In this document: positions 12,649 to 26,900 of the stretch, piece by piece
Position numbering within the stretch: position 1 is the first letter of the stretch
Layout of the letters: every line of letters begins with the position of its first letter
Source of the DNA: Gordionus sp. m RMFG-2023
Lineage: Eukaryota; Nematomorpha; Gordioida; Chordodea; Parachordodidae
Reading direction: 5' to 3'
DNA length: 64,000 nucleotides
Assembly: GCF_954871325.1 (NCBI RefSeq)
Contig: NC_088775.1
Location: 14,919,561 to 14,983,560, forward strand
The notes under the pieces: generated by a model
The model's database searches: none
What the model saw: the letters and a program-made list of their open reading frames with translations, nothing else
What the model was told of the DNA's origin: nothing
Made by a program: the position numbers and the translations under genes

Positions 12649-15104
12649 TCATGAAAGCATATTGGTCGTATCGATAGAATTCATAAAATTTTCGCAATCC
12701 TTTAATACCGATACGATAAAAGCATGATAGAGATATTGCGGATTTTGGTCGCCATTTATAAAATGGTTTGAAGATAGACATGTGATTGGAATTTTGTCAT
12801 CTTTATTAAACTCCAAAATATCTATTTATATTATAAAAAATTAGTCAGATTAAATTTTACCAATTTTATTATATTTTTAATTTGTACGATGATTAACACT
12901 GACACTTATATAAATCAAATGGAATAATTAGAAATACTTTAAAAAAACCTGTAATTTTTTTTAAAATATTATAGAAATAACTGGATTCATTTACTTTATC
13001 ATGAACATGTAGATTGATTTCTGCCCAAATAGGTTCCAAATTAATTAAACATTATAACAACTGACTAATTAACCGAGGTATTATAGGTATTTTAATAACA
13101 TGATTCTTAAACAGGTAAAAAAAAATTTTGGATAAAAAAAATCTTTTTACTAGCGTCGTTTAATATATCAGTATTTTTAAAGTATTGAAATGCGGCCCCG
13201 TTCTTGTAACTTTCTTCGATTTGGTCCATTTTTTCTAAAAGATGTTTCGCTTCCTCCAATTTCATTTTCAAAATATCTAAACGATTATTATTCGAGTTAT
13301 TCATATTAACTGGTAAATTCGAGTTGAATGTGTCTATATATTTTGATATTTACAAATAACAAAAAATTGAATAACATATAATATTTATTATAATATAAGT
13401 TAATAAAAATTAATACAAAAATACGAAAATTTGAACAACATAATATTTATTATAATATAAGTTATAAAAATTAATACAAAAATACGAAAAATAAAATATA
13501 TAAATTTATTTAAACATTTAAAAAAAAAAAATACTCATGAAAATTTTAAAAGAAAACTAATATAGCGCCTTATGATTATTTTAGGGTATAAGTAGTGATG
13601 CAAAATTGCTCCTTTTGAGCAGATTTTAAATATAGCTAACTTAATATTTTAGCCAAACGCCAATTGATATCAAAACCTTTGCGCCATATATAATAAAAGT
13701 CTTCAGGTTTGCGTAATATTTTCCTGTATAAAATTAAGCCGTTTTTAAAAATCGGCTCAAATGGAGCGATCATCACTAGATATAAACCCATATTAAAAAA
13801 AATACAATAAAAGGTTTATATATTTTAGCTGAAATAATGTTCTATTGTGTTACAGATCTGTTATTATTAATTCGAGTTCTCTAAAATTTTCCCACAAGGA
13901 AAAGAATGTTAAATAGCTCAATTTTTAAAAACGGCTTGCCAAATATTTTAACCAAAAAATATTATGCAAGCCTGGAGATTTAGCTCATAGATGGCAGAAA
14001 GGTTTGGACATCTATTAACGAAATCTCAAGGCTTGCTTAATACTAATTTGGCTAAAATCTTAATTAAAAATTGGCTAAATCGAGTCGTTTAACAAACACT
14101 AAAGGAATTATACATTTTTCCTACTTAATGATCAAAAAAAAATCCAAATAAAACACATATCTAGCGGAAAAATTTTATCAATTTTTTTTATAAAAATAAA
14201 ATTGTCTTTAAATCGGGTGAGTGATTAGAACACGAAATAAAATGAAAGGTGAGTAACAAATAAAAGTTTTTGTTTCTCAAATAGAAGTCGGCTCAGGTCG
14301 TAATTATTTTTGTTCCGTGAATTTTGTACAAGTTGTCCGACCCAGCCCGAAAAAGATTTTTATGATTTAATTATTTGTTTTTTAACAGTTTTTTTTAGGC
14401 TAAGACCTAAAAAAATTAAAAATATAATAAACTGTAAATTTAACGAAAAAAGAAAAATAAGCTATTTTTAAAGAAAAAATTAAAAAGTGGTCAAAATCAT
14501 TTTTTCTAATTTATGAAAGTTTATTAATTTTTAAAAGTTTAGAAAGTAATAAAATTTAATAAATTTTCGCATAAAGTTTATAAATGTGCAGGTATATTAA
14601 TCAAAATGGGAAGTATTTAGATTAAATAGGAAGTAAAAAATTTGGTAATTTTAAATTTCAAAATTTACAAAAAAGATTTTGAGCATGTTTCATAATAAAA
14701 ATTTTGAGGTTTTTTTAAAATATATTTAGGTCGTAGCCTTAGATTATAAATAAATTGGAAAAGTTTAAATACTATGTATATCTAATTAAAATCATAAAAC
14801 CATGATGTTGATAAAAGAAGAGGATCTGCGCGCGGTATTTGTTAAGCACAAAATGGTATGAGGTGGAGATGAAAAATGAAATGTCGAATGCATCTAGATG
14901 CGCTCTATCATAACTGGATTGGTAACCGTCTTTATAGCCGGCGTTTATCTGGCTCTTGGACATTTTGTTCCAATCATGCTCGATCTCGATGTTATTCGTT
15001 TTTAAGTGATCATCGATGGATATATCGCTCTTTCCCGATTGTGAAGAATTTGTAGGGGGGTTAAAATCTATGTGATCGTACATAGATTCTAAATTATCAG
15101 CCAT
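12649..15104 (-). CDS. YAE1: YAE1-like Fe-S maturation adaptor, three exons
   Basis: Yae1, with Lto1, forms an adaptor that recruits the cytosolic Fe-S targeting complex to ABCE1/Rli1. Exons (minus): 15104-14801, 13309-13151 and 12800-12649; phases agree (1,1), giving about 204 residues, close to the roughly 226 of human YAE1. Residues about 45-80 carry a spaced repeat (INAGYKDGYQSSYDRAHLDA) like the family's Gly-rich deca-GX3 region, followed by a hydrophobic stretch and a helical segment (RLDILKMKLEEAKHLLEKM) placed as in human YAE1. The acidic N-terminus MADNLESMYDHID fits. The first donor, GTTTTATG, is weak, and several conserved glycines appear as serine, so the family call is moderate. 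Reading through the second donor would instead end the protein at 13107. Introns are 1491 and 350 bp; the first carries two palindromic MITEs. Confidence 0.6.
13360..13500. repeat. Two tandem copies of a roughly 66-bp AT-rich unit in YAE1 intron 1
   Basis: The string ATATTTATTATAATATAAGT and the following bases through AATACGAAAA occur twice in a row with few differences. Confidence 0.6.
13593..13779. repeat. Palindromic MITE, family A copy
   Basis: Ends TAGTGATGCAAAAT and ATCATCACTA are inverted. Inside is the family A core of facing segments related to GAGCCGATTTTTAAAAACGGC. It lies in YAE1 intron 1. Confidence 0.7.
13906..14101. repeat. Palindromic MITE, family A copy
   Basis: Contains TTTTTAAAAACGGCTT near the left and an inverted counterpart near the right, ending at GTCGTTTAACAAACACT. 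It shares the internal block ATTATGCAAGCCTGGAGATT and GGCAGAAAGGTTTGGACATC with other copies. Confidence 0.7.
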
Positions 15105-17926
15105 TGCGACAGTTTTGTTTGATAGATCAAAAGATTTATAGAAAAAAATGGAGACGCTTTAAGTAGTAATATAATTATTAAATATATACAAGTGTTAAAA
15201 AAAAATAAAATTGTTTATTAATGTAGCAATCAAGAGCACGAGAAAGACCCAAGATGACCTGGATAAAATTGATAAAGGACATATGAGGAAAATGGATCCC
15301 ACACATAGCGATACTTAGGATAACGAAAAAAATGGAGAAGTTGAAACTAGCTTACCCGGGGAAACCTGGAAAACCTACATTAAAAGGAAAGAAGAACATA
15401 TATTTTTTTGAAATAATTTTCTAATTTTATTTTTTTTAAATTAAAAGAATTATTATTTGCGAAATTAAGATTTTTTTATTTGGTATATAATATCATAAAA
15501 AAAATAAATTATTACTTTGCAAAAAAAATATTTATTTTTTTCGCAGAGCATCGTTAAATATCCTAATTTATATTATGTTTTTAAAAAAAATTTAATGTTT
15601 CCAATATGCAATCAACAACAATAAAGAATCATAAGAATCCTTCAAATATTTTTTAATTTTGGATATAATAGCTAAAGGTTGAATTTCAAGTCTGTAGTGA
15701 AGGGCAAGCGTCCATCCCGTCCCGAATAGGCTATACTTTGAATGGAACGCATTTTTGCTCTAACTTTTCTCCTAATAAATCCTTTTATATTTCATAATAG
15801 TACTTAATTATTATTTATATATTAAGACTAATTTTCAAAAAATTATTAAACTGCTTTTTATTATGAATTAGAAAGATAAAAAAAATGGACATAATAATAA
15901 ATCAAAAATTAATTTGATTGGTTGGATTGGCTATTTAGTTAGTTTATTTTACGTAAACTTATAAAATAGGCAATGTTATGAAATAAAAAATTTATTATTT
16001 TTCAAGTCTGTCCATCTTATTCCGCTTAGTTAAATTTTTAAAATTCACGCGCCCGCTCTATTAAACCAACCTGCAAAATAACAAAGCGTTAATTTGTTTT
16101 CCGACCACAAAACGACAACGAAGGACTTTATATTTTATCTAAGACGCAATTATTGGCAATCAATCAATCAGCTATTCTTTTTTAGTGATGAAGATTTAGA
16201 AAATATACTTTAAAATAATTTTTCGACCATTTAATTTATATTCATAACGCAATGTGCAATATCAATCAAAATAAATAATAAATATTCAGTTAGTTTGTAT
16301 AAAAAAAACGAATTTCTATTATTTTCGTTAAACTTATAAATGTGGTTATCGAGAAATTATCTTATCTTGTAAACACACATGATTGTAACTATAATATAAT
16401 AAAAATTATACTTTTTTTTTCCTATAATAAATAATGTGCCGATCAGAGACCTGCAGAGATACCATTTGTATGGTCCGGCTCGGATTTCTTTTAAAAAAAT
16501 TTTTCAGCCAGGCCCGGATTTTTTTAAAATATATTTTATTTATTTTTGATTTTTAGAGCTAATAATGGCGATTACAAATATTTGGTTTTAAAATTACGGC
16601 CCGACCCAGATATTTTTTTTAAAAAAATTTTCAGGACCAGCCCGGGCTTAGGGCCGGGGCTGCAGATTCTCTGGTCATCTGTTACATATAAAATCTCTCT
16701 GGTATATTTAGTAATTGAGAAAGATATGCTTAATTAATTAAAACATAAATTTGTATTTGTCATAAATTTCAAGATTTTTTTTCTAACTGTGAATAAAAAA
16801 ATAAATTCTATTTTAAAATAGAAAAAAATGATTTTTTTACAGTTTGGTCTTATCTCATAAAAATGGCCTTCAAAATCTAAAAAATTTAGCTAAATTAATT
16901 GAAGAGATTTTTTAAAAAAAAAATAGATTCCAATAAATGGCTTAGTCGATGTTAACAAATTTAGATTTCAAGGCTGAAATAGGATATGACATGAAACGAA
17001 TGAATGGAGAAAGAAAATTCGTTTTATAGGCGTTTTTAATCCATCCTAAACCCATCAAAAATAAAGAATATAATTTTTTTTAAAAAAACCCTCTTTCTTT
17101 TTGGTTACTTTAAATTAATTTATTTTTAAGCACAAGCTGATTTGTTTTTCTCTTAATTTCTTGCAACATAAATATGCAAATTAAAAAGATTAATCTTAAA
17201 TAATAAATCAGAAATTATACTAAATTTGGGGCCAAGGTTTCATGTGGGCTAAGGCTTTGCTCCAAAAGCATACAGTGCAAATTCTAATTTTCACAATTCC
17301 AAAATTTCATTTTAAATGGAAAGAACGGGCCAAAAATCTTTTCAAAAATTTTCAGGCGCTGGTTTACAAATCCTCTAAATTTGATCATAATCACAGAATA
17401 TATTATAAATTGGCCCCCCCCCCCCGTGCCCCCCCCGTGGCTACGGCCCTGGTTTTTTAAAAATACAAAATAAGATACAACTTAATCTTTTAATTATTAA
17501 AAAAATAATGTTCCTCATATAAAATAAAAATATATTAATTGAAGATTTAAAAAAGAAAATGAATAGCTATTTTTTTTAAATAATATAAGTATAACTATCA
17601 CTTTTTTTTCAAGGTTCTTTTTGGTCCATTACAAATTATTTTTACCAGAAAGAAAATAATATTCGGTAATAAAATGACTAACATAATTGTCAATAGTATG
17701 ATGGCAATAAACAATGCATAGATATTTTATATTTGGTCATTTTTTTTTGTGTATATATAATGGCGATTTAATTAAACACTTCGAAATAAATTAGATTAGA
17801 AATTAAAGACCATATAAAGTTTTTGTTATAAAAAAGGAGAAAATTAATCACATTTATTCCCTAAATTGTGGAGAAATAAAATATGTAAATGAATACTCTT
17901 AAATTTATAACCTGTTGATATTGTAA
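15105..17926. other. Intergenic region between YAE1 and IMMP2L, repeats only
   Basis: Holds a segment near 15230-15380 resembling 3250-3520, a GGCCCGG-family element at 16446-16680, and C-rich runs at about 17410-17440. Open frames at 16546-16737 and 17242-17460 fall in repeat sequence. No gene was seen. Confidence 0.5.
16446..16680. repeat. Family B MITE (CAGAGACCTGCAG ends, GGCCCGG blocks)
   Basis: Starts CAGAGACCTGCAGAGATACC and ends near GGGGCTGCAGATTCTCTG, an imperfect inverted pair. The interior alternates GC blocks (GGCCCGG) with T-runs followed by A-runs and has the recurring core TAGAGCTAATAATGGCGATT. Confidence 0.65.
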
Positions 17927-20900
17927 CTAAAATAAATTCCTCCAAAGTGCCAATTTTGAGGCTTGCCTGTCGGGTGATATTGATTGAGGGACAAGTTTTT
18001 GCCAACGTGCAGGTGGCCAAATTATGTAGGTAGCTTTACTAGTAACAAGACCTATAGGAATCTTGAAAAGTTATAATAAGGAAATTGCATTTCCCTAAAT
18101 ATGGGATAAATAATTCCAAAAATATAGTTTGTTAAAAAGCCCGTGGGTTAATTTTTAAAAACGGCCCGATTAATTAGTCAAAATAATATTATGTAATACC
18201 TGGAGATCTTTCTTCTCATAGATGGCAGAAAGGGATGTCTATTTGTTATTTGGCTAAAATCTTAATTGGACTGTTTTTAAAAATCGACCTATCTTTTTAA
18301 CAACACTACAAAAAATATAATATTTTGACCGCTTAATTAACCTTATTTTAATAATTTTAAAGATTGAAAGAAAACGCATATGGGTTGGAATTGAAGATAT
18401 TTTGTAAAAAATAAAACAAGAATTTGGAACTAGAACCAGACAAATCTAAGAGCCACAGCGGCCTCTTATAATTTATGAAGAACTCGTTTCAAAATTTCCA
18501 GAAATATATTTTTAAAATTTTTTTTTAATGTGATTTATTTGGAGGGTTTATTTAATGATGTTTAAATTTTTGGTAAAATCTTGCTTATAAACTAGAGGTG
18601 AGCATTTCCCGACCCGTTCGAAAAATAATTTATTTGGAGGCCGGGGAATATATCGATAGGGCGAGCCGGGCAAAAAAAATCATTGGCTGGATTATTGATG
18701 AATTCTGATATTTGATATTAATGATATTCCATAATAAAATGTAGTCTTTTTAATGTAACCATTTACACAATATTAGAAAATAGTTGTTTATTTTAGTGTT
18801 CAACAACGTATATTTCTGGTTAGACCTAAAAACCCGAACAGGCAACCTTAGTAAAGAAAATTGAAAACCAGCAGGGACCGGGTCGGACGTAAAAATTTCG
18901 CCATTTGCGGATGTCTATTATAAACAACAGTTTGGAAAGAAATCGGAAACCAAGTCAAATTTAGGAATCAAAGTTAGAATCACCCTATCTGGAACTAAAA
19001 CCGCACATTTCAGTTTTATTTATCTTTTGAAAAAATAGCCGATTTTTTAAAAATGGCTAATTCAATATTTTATCCATAAAACTATTACGCAAGCCTAAAA
19101 TTTTGCTCATTAGAAAAAATTTGACTAAAATTACAAGTTAGAATTACCCCCCTCCCCCCCTTCAAACAACGATAATTTTGTTAAAAAAAAATATGCCCAA
19201 TAAGTATTATGATTAATTATTGATTATAAACGATTTTTCGAAACATATATAAAGTATAGCATCATACATTATTGATTAAAAAAAGGAGCGTTTTTATAAA
19301 TTATAATATCAATTATATTATAGGGTGATATTTTTCGGGGTTTAACATTTTGTTAGGGCGCTACAACATCCATCTACAAACAACATTTTGTAATTTTGAA
19401 ATAACAAAGATTTAATTTTTTAGATATTTTTAGTTTTACCTATGGACATATAACCTAAAACAGTTTATTTTTCCTCATTCTTAATGTAGTATGACTACAA
19501 GGTTCTATCTTCGCTTTTCAAAAATCCATTTTTTCCCAGTTTTTAAAAAATTTATAACATAATAAAATTCTAAAAAAATTTGTCCAAATATTTATTTCGC
19601 CAGAAGGCAATGGGTGTTTTTTTTAAATCGCAATTGTAAAAAAAATTGATCTTCAAAAGAAGGCAATATTATTTTTACAACACTGACATAATAATAATTT
19701 AATTTTTTTTTGGTATAGGTAAAAGGTGTTATCACTTATTAACTAATAACTTAAATTGGCATCGGAGTGTATCAGTGTTGATTAAAAAGTGGTATTAATA
19801 TTAATACATATCTTAAAAAATATATAAGAATTTCGGAAGCTAATATTATTTACCGGTCCGAAGGTATTGCTGTCAAAGCTATTAAATTTATTGTCACCTT
19901 CGACCCAACAATGACCAATTGGTATTTTTATTATCGTGCTTTTGTAAAGTGGTGTTCTTTTTAAAATATTAAACAAAGTATATATTAGGTTGTTATGTTC
20001 TCAAAAAATTTTTTTTAAGGCGAACCTAATGGTAGTGATAAAGTTTTGAAAATTTCACAAATATATTTTGGCTATATTTGTATTTTTTAAAAAATATGGC
20101 TTATTTCGTGTTTTTCGATATAGTTTTTTTTAATACATTTTTTTTTTGCTACTTTGGACATAGCCTTACATTTTATTTTTAAATGTATAATTTAAAAAAA
20201 AACTTAAAAACCAATTATTATTTTTTCTAAGAGTAAAAAAATTTAAAGAAAAGATAGTATTGTGTATAGTCTAGAGAAAAAAAACATAATATTGAATATT
20301 TCAATATTCTTATTTGTGTAAGACTTAATTGAGCATTTGCGTCTCGTTATTCAAAACGCAAACAATACAATTAAAATGGTATCGTGTAAATTGATAACAA
20401 TTTATACAAATTAATAAAAACGCTTGAAAACGCTCAATTAGATCGCACTATTAAGCATATTTTTTTCATTATCTTATTGAAATTACGATTATACATTACA
20501 TAGGTAGGTAAATCTATTTAATTTAATTCAACAAAAAACATTGTTTAAAAATCAAGAGTAAGCTGTAATATATTATTTGGGCGTATCATTTAGAGTCCAA
20601 TTAATTTAATTATAATTGGGGTAAGGGGGTTTCCTTCAAACCAGCAAAATTTATTGAAAAAATATAATTTTTTAAATTTAATATAAATCCTTTAAAAGTC
20701 GAGTGATTACTTTTTTTTTAAATTATGAAGATCAAAGATCAAGTTTTATAGGTTTCGCCACAGCAGTTTAAACCGAATCACGGTTATTTCATCTTTAGAA
20801 ACGATTCTACCTTTCGGTTCGATTTTTGAAAACGGTCTTTAGTTCGGGTTGGGCAATTAGAAAATTGTATATAATCTTTGTAATTTAAATAAATAAAAAC

Positions 20901-23900
20901 AATATCAAACACAAAAACTAGTTCTTGCGTTTAATGACATTTTATATGTATACTCGTATTAAACATAATTGCTCATAAATGTTAAATCTACAATGTAAAT
21001 TTAAATAGATAAGGTCAGGAAATCCAGAATGGTTTCCAAATTTCACCAAAAACCAAGATATATTAATTCTTCATTAAAAATCATTCTTGGTGTGACCTCT
21101 TATCAGCTAATTATATCTTTTTCATTTTCGTCTTAAAAAAAATCGGGAAAATAGTCAAAATCGAAAAGGAAAAAAAACTTTAAATATTACTGTATAATTT
21201 CGTTTTCAATTCCTATTACGCGTTTAATCAATTTTTGGTTGGGATTTCTAGGCGAGCTAAAAATTTAAGCAAAATAAATAAAAATAAATAATGATCGTTA
21301 TTATATAATTCATTAAAATTTCGTTATAGTTATGAAAGTTTATGAAATATATTTTTTATATTTAGGACAAAGCCTAGGTTGAAATTTTGAATCGATGAAC
21401 TAATAAAAATGGCAACCTCAATTTCAAGTGATGCATTACGTTTTTTTTAAATTAAAAAACACGGGTAAACGCAAACGATCAATAGTAGGTACTACCAGAG
21501 ATTATTTTTAGGACCCACGCAAGTTTATTTTTTAATTAAATTTTACGGCCAATAGTCAGGGCTTGCAGATTTCCAATTTTTACGCGTGGCAAATTGCTAA
21601 GCCATAAATAAATGTAATATAAAATGGAAGTTAATATCAAATTTCTCTTTAAAATATATCTTTTATATATAAGAAATAATGAAAAAAATTGTACTTTTTT
21701 TTATTAAGAGGCGAGGAGAGGGAGAATATATTTTTTTGAATCGGTTTAATCTTACGAATTTTGAACAATCGTGGTTTATGAATTAACATAAAATTATCAT
21801 ATTAAATAGATAATGTTTGTATCTAATATATACTAAGACGTTTTTTTAAAATATAAATCTTGCAATATAATAAATGTAAACCCAATTTATCATTTAAATT
21901 TTATTTTAAAAAAATATGATAATACATATTAAATAACAGTGGAAATAGCTTAGATTATGTTATTAAAATAAAAATAATAGTGTTCATAGTTTGGAAAAAT
22001 GATGTTGTAACTTGACTTAAAAGTCCTATAAATTGCAAAATATTAACTAGGTTAGCCCCATAGATATTAAGCAAGGGGTTCTTGTGAGCATTAGGCTTTG
22101 AATATTAAACTAATACCTAAATTTTTTGCCAGAATATATATCTATATTAATGCAAATGCAGCTATAAAATTTATTTTATTTTAGATCACATTTAAATATA
22201 ATATAATAAAGGGCCTGAAAGATGAAGCATTAGTAGCTATGAGCCAACATGTTTGGCTTAAGTCTTAATTATACTAAAATTTAACCTGTTTTTTGCAATG
22301 CGTTATTTTTGAACTTATAATCATTATTAAATTTAAAAATTTGATTTTACCGGATGTGTATTATTTCAGATAATTTCGTTACTTGAACTTCATATCATTT
22401 ATATTAATATTTCCATAGATTTTTTTTTATATCTAATATAAATAATCTCTAATCAAAACATGATCGTTTTCGTATCATCTTAATGTATTAAAATTTAAGG
22501 AGAGACTATATAGTGTAATGTTAATTTTTTTGCAATCTACCAGTATCAAACCACAAACCTCGGTTTCAAAAGTGCACGCTTTACACCCCCACCTCCTTAT
22601 ATTATAATTAAATTTGAAATATGAATTATATATATTAATAAAACACAAATTATAAATGACTCAAAGGTTAGTGACAAAATTGTAACAATTCAGAATGTAT
22701 TCTAAACATGCTGGAATATATTTCCGGTAGATTTTTAAATTTAAAAAACATGCTCAAACAATGATTTAAAGTTGAAATAACAACACATTACCGGAAAAAG
22801 CACATTGCCACTAACTATATAAAAATCCACTTTGAACTTAATAAAATCCGACATTAATATTAATAAATATCTAATTTTTGTACACTTTTTAAAAATGCCT
22901 TGAAAATACCTTAATATATTTTTATAATGTTTCTTATATGATGTATTTATTAAGATTTATCCATAATTTTGATTTCATTTCAGTTTGGTCTTTTAGGGAT
23001 CGCATGATCCCAGGTCCTCCGTAACTATTTAATCACATATTTATTTATAAAGAAAAATATCCGTGGTATTGAAAAAAAATCCTAGATAAAATGAGCTATC
23101 GGACTATGTATGAGTCCAGTTAATTAATAAAAATTGTAAGACCCTTGGGCAGTGTTGTGAAAAAATAGGGTTTGGATTGATTTAAACGACCCGATTGATT
23201 TTAGCCAAAATAATATTCTGTAAGAGCCTCGATTTAGAAAATAGGAGTCCAAACCTTTCTGCCATCTATGCAACGCTTCAGGATAACGCGTTTACTACAA
23301 AGCCCCCATGTCCTTCGCCATCACGTATAAAATATTGAATTTTATCTTGCAAAAAAAGAAGTTTTTTTATATAGATATTTATAGCTCAATCTTCGAAGAA
23401 TTAATAATATATTTTATAAATCAATTCAAAAATTTTTTTTTTAATTGACCACTAATAAAACTTATAATATTATATTTATATTCCATAATATATTAAAAAC
23501 AATTGATATAGTAAAACCTGTATAATTTAGGCTCTTAATAATTCGGGCAACTCACTAATTTGACCAAAATTAGTCCCAATAAAATTCCTATTATAAATAC
23601 TAAATTAGTCTTAATAAATTGGGCAACTGTCTAAGTTGGCCAAAAATCTTTCTCCCATTGGTACCCAAAATAGACAGGTTTTACTGTATTAGACTTAAGG
23701 AGTTCAAAAAAATAAAGACAACCCCTTTTTATGATTTTAAATAATATTAGCTTTCGTGATTTATTCATTAAGAAAATTTTTTTTTGCTTTTTTTTTACAA
23801 TAAGTCTTTAATCGAAATTTAATCAAAAATATAAAAATCGATATTTAATAATAAATAGAAGACCTATTTTTGTAAAAAAAATAAAAAAATAGAGGAAAAA

Positions 23901-26900
23901 AAACAGTATCAAGGGTCTCTTTTTTATTTAAAAAAACCATTTACCTATGTAAAAAAATTAAATTTAAAAAAAATGAGAATTCATGGTCAATATTATTCCT
24001 ATAATTCAATTTTAGCAGCGACAATCATTGTGGTCAATACAAGACCGATCTCCATGATCTCATCACCCATAAATTATTCGAATTTTATACGGGATAAAAC
24101 ATCAAAACGCCTTTTTACTTCCTCCTCCATCGAGCAATTCGAAACGACATGCTATAAAATATGCGGGTGCCTATACATGATCAGCAACGTGCATGGCCCT
24201 TTTGGAGAATGGGCTTCTTATAAGGAAAATTCGATCAAGAAAAAAGGGAGTAGCAACAAAGTGTCTAAATACCCTTGGTTCATAGGTATAACTATCAATT
24301 GCGCGAAGAAAAGCTTGAAAAATCTTCCCGAATTCACCAACGATCCATTTGATTCCAGGATTATCGCGGCTAAAAATTTGGACAAAAATGGGGATTTCGC
24401 GAATATAACAGTCGAGGAGGAATATAAACGAGCGGCCATTAAATTCTGGGATCCCGATTATGTGGAAAAGGTGACACTCGCTAACAATAGATTGACTAAC
24501 GAAAACGTAGAAATATCTGATTGGCAAAAGCATTTATCCATTTTCGCACGATTGAAATCATTAGATTTATCGCAAAATAAGTTGGGCAGTTTTGAAAAGT
24601 ATTCAATATTCCCTTATAAATTTCATGATACAATTGAAGGGGTGGACCTTAGTTTAACGCCCTTTGCTCATTTAAAAGAATTGCGTACTTTAACCATAAG
24701 CAAAAACAAACTCCAAAGAATAACTCGATTTTATTTTAGCGGGTTGAAAAAGCTAGAAATATTAGATCTATCCCGCAACAATATCTCAACCGTAGACTCC
24801 AAAAGTTTCCGGGACCTGCATAATTTGAGGAAATTGGACCTGAGCAACAACGCCATCGAAAACGTCGACGGATCCGTGTGGTTCCTCAACACGCCCCTTT
24901 TGTACGAATTATCTATCGATTACAATCATATTTTTTACATCGATAAATTCGCCTTTTCTCACGTTAAAAATCTGAAAACATTATCCATGGCATGTAAGTC
25001 CCTCGCGAAAAAAAACTTCATTTGTTCGTTTACAAAAAATAAAAAAATATAAATTGTAAAGGTTATTTTTGGAAAAATTAAAATCTCCAGAGATTTAAAA
25101 TTTTTTTAAGTAAGAAATATTATAATCAATTAATAATTCCAATCCTGGAAAAAAAACAATTAATGCTAATTAGTTAATCAATAATCCCTAAATACGATTT
25201 TTAAAAAATTAATTTATTCAAAATCTAAATGCCTTCTTTTTTTTCATTTTAGTATTTATTTTATATTTAGACAACAAAATATTCAAGCTCAGAGACGATG
25301 AAACGGGGCTAAAAAATTTACGCGTCCTCAATCTAACTGGAAATCGATTCGAAAAGGTGCCGATATACGCTTTGACAAAAATGGGAAAATTGAAATACCT
25401 CTGGTTCGATGATAATGCTTTCAATAAATTGAAAACAGGGGATTTTCGTGATCTTTTATCACTGACGTTCTTAAGTATCAGTTATAATGAGGTTTTGGAG
25501 ATGATTGACTTCAAGGTAATATTATTATAACAAATTCAACATCCCTCAAAAAAAAATGTAAAAAAATTCCCAATAAAAATATTATAGATATTTTTGAAGC
25601 GAAAAAATTATAGCCATGCATTATCTTGAATTCATTTTCGAATTTGATATTAGACGTAGAGTTCCTTATGCGCGCGCAGCCCTAAGTATCTGCCTGATTT
25701 CACCGCAATATAGGTTGGGCTTATAATTTAATATTTAAAAAAATGGTTTATAATTAATGCCGTTTTATACTACCAAATTTCTTTAAAAAAAATTTCCACC
25801 AATTAAATTAAAGTTCTATATCACACAAATATTTTTTAAAAAAGCAATTTCCTTCGAGGTAATGCATTCGTTATAATGTCGCCGATAATAAATTCTCGGA
25901 AAATTAATATTTTTAAGAAACGAATTACATAAAAAGAGTTTAAAGGAAATGTAAAGTTAACCGTATTTTATAAAAGGAAGCAAAAAATGTTGTTTTCAAA
26001 ACTGGTCTTAGAAAAAATTTCAGATTTTTTTAAAAAAAGAGATTTTTAATCAAATTTCATTCCAAAATGTCAAAATCTTTTATAAGTAATTTTTTTTGTA
26101 ATTTTCATAAATAAAAAAAATTTTCAAGATGAAATCATAAATTTTTTTTTAGGACCAATGATGTATATATCCTATTTGATTGGCGATTCAAAGTGTCTAT
26201 ATATAAGAGTCAGCTGTGGTGCCATTTTGTGATTTGCACTCCGATTAATTGTCTTATTTAGCATTATATGAATGCAAATTAATATCATTTAATCAATATA
26301 AACCACAAAATGACACTACCACTGATTTCTGTATGGCCATTTTTAAATGCATTTAATAAATGAATAGCCAATTTAGTAGCATATATGTTAGCGCCAATGT
26401 CTTTTTTCCGGCAATGTGCTATTTTTTCAACTATAAATCATTTTTTGAGTGCGTTTTGGAAATGTATTCTATCATGTTTGGAATACCTACTATAAATTTC
26501 AGACAATTTCGCCATGAAATTTTGAATTTATTATAATTTATATTAATTTCTCCATAGATTTTTTATATAAATTATAAATGGCTCAAAGATTAAAGACAAA
26601 ATTATCTACAATTCATAAGAGAGGTATTCTAAACATGCTAAAATACATTTCCGATTTTTAAATTTAAAAAACGCGCTCAAAAAATGATTTAAAGTTGAAA
26701 AAATAACATATCGGAAAAAACACATTGACGCTAACATATATACATCATTGGTTACGACAGATTATAAAATTAACTTCTGATTTTTAAATAAGACAATTAA
26801 TTTTTCCCCTATTTTTTTATACTTAAAAAAATGATGGAATTTTTTCTTTAATGTTTTTCATATACCTCTATAGTTTTATCAAATATATTGAATCAAAATG

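Larger units (their letters stand above)
19977..23972. other. IMMP2L intron sequence upstream of the nested gene
   Basis: AT-rich, with MITEs at 22285-22830 and 23150-23285 and an inverted pair near 21025-21095. No exon was found here, although the missing IMMP2L lysine exon could lie in it. Confidence 0.4.

Noticed and set aside
12569-12781. 70-codon minus-strand open frame starting MSIFKPFYKW, first read as a small mitochondrial protein
   Set aside because: It overlaps the third YAE1-like exon in another frame. The exon frame (12800-12649) joins in phase to the upstream exon and reads as a better protein.
13107-13150. C-terminal end of YAE1 by reading through to the stop at 13107
   Set aside because: A GTAAAA donor at 13150 joins in phase to a protein-like exon at 12800. 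The read-through tail is Phe-rich intronic sequence.
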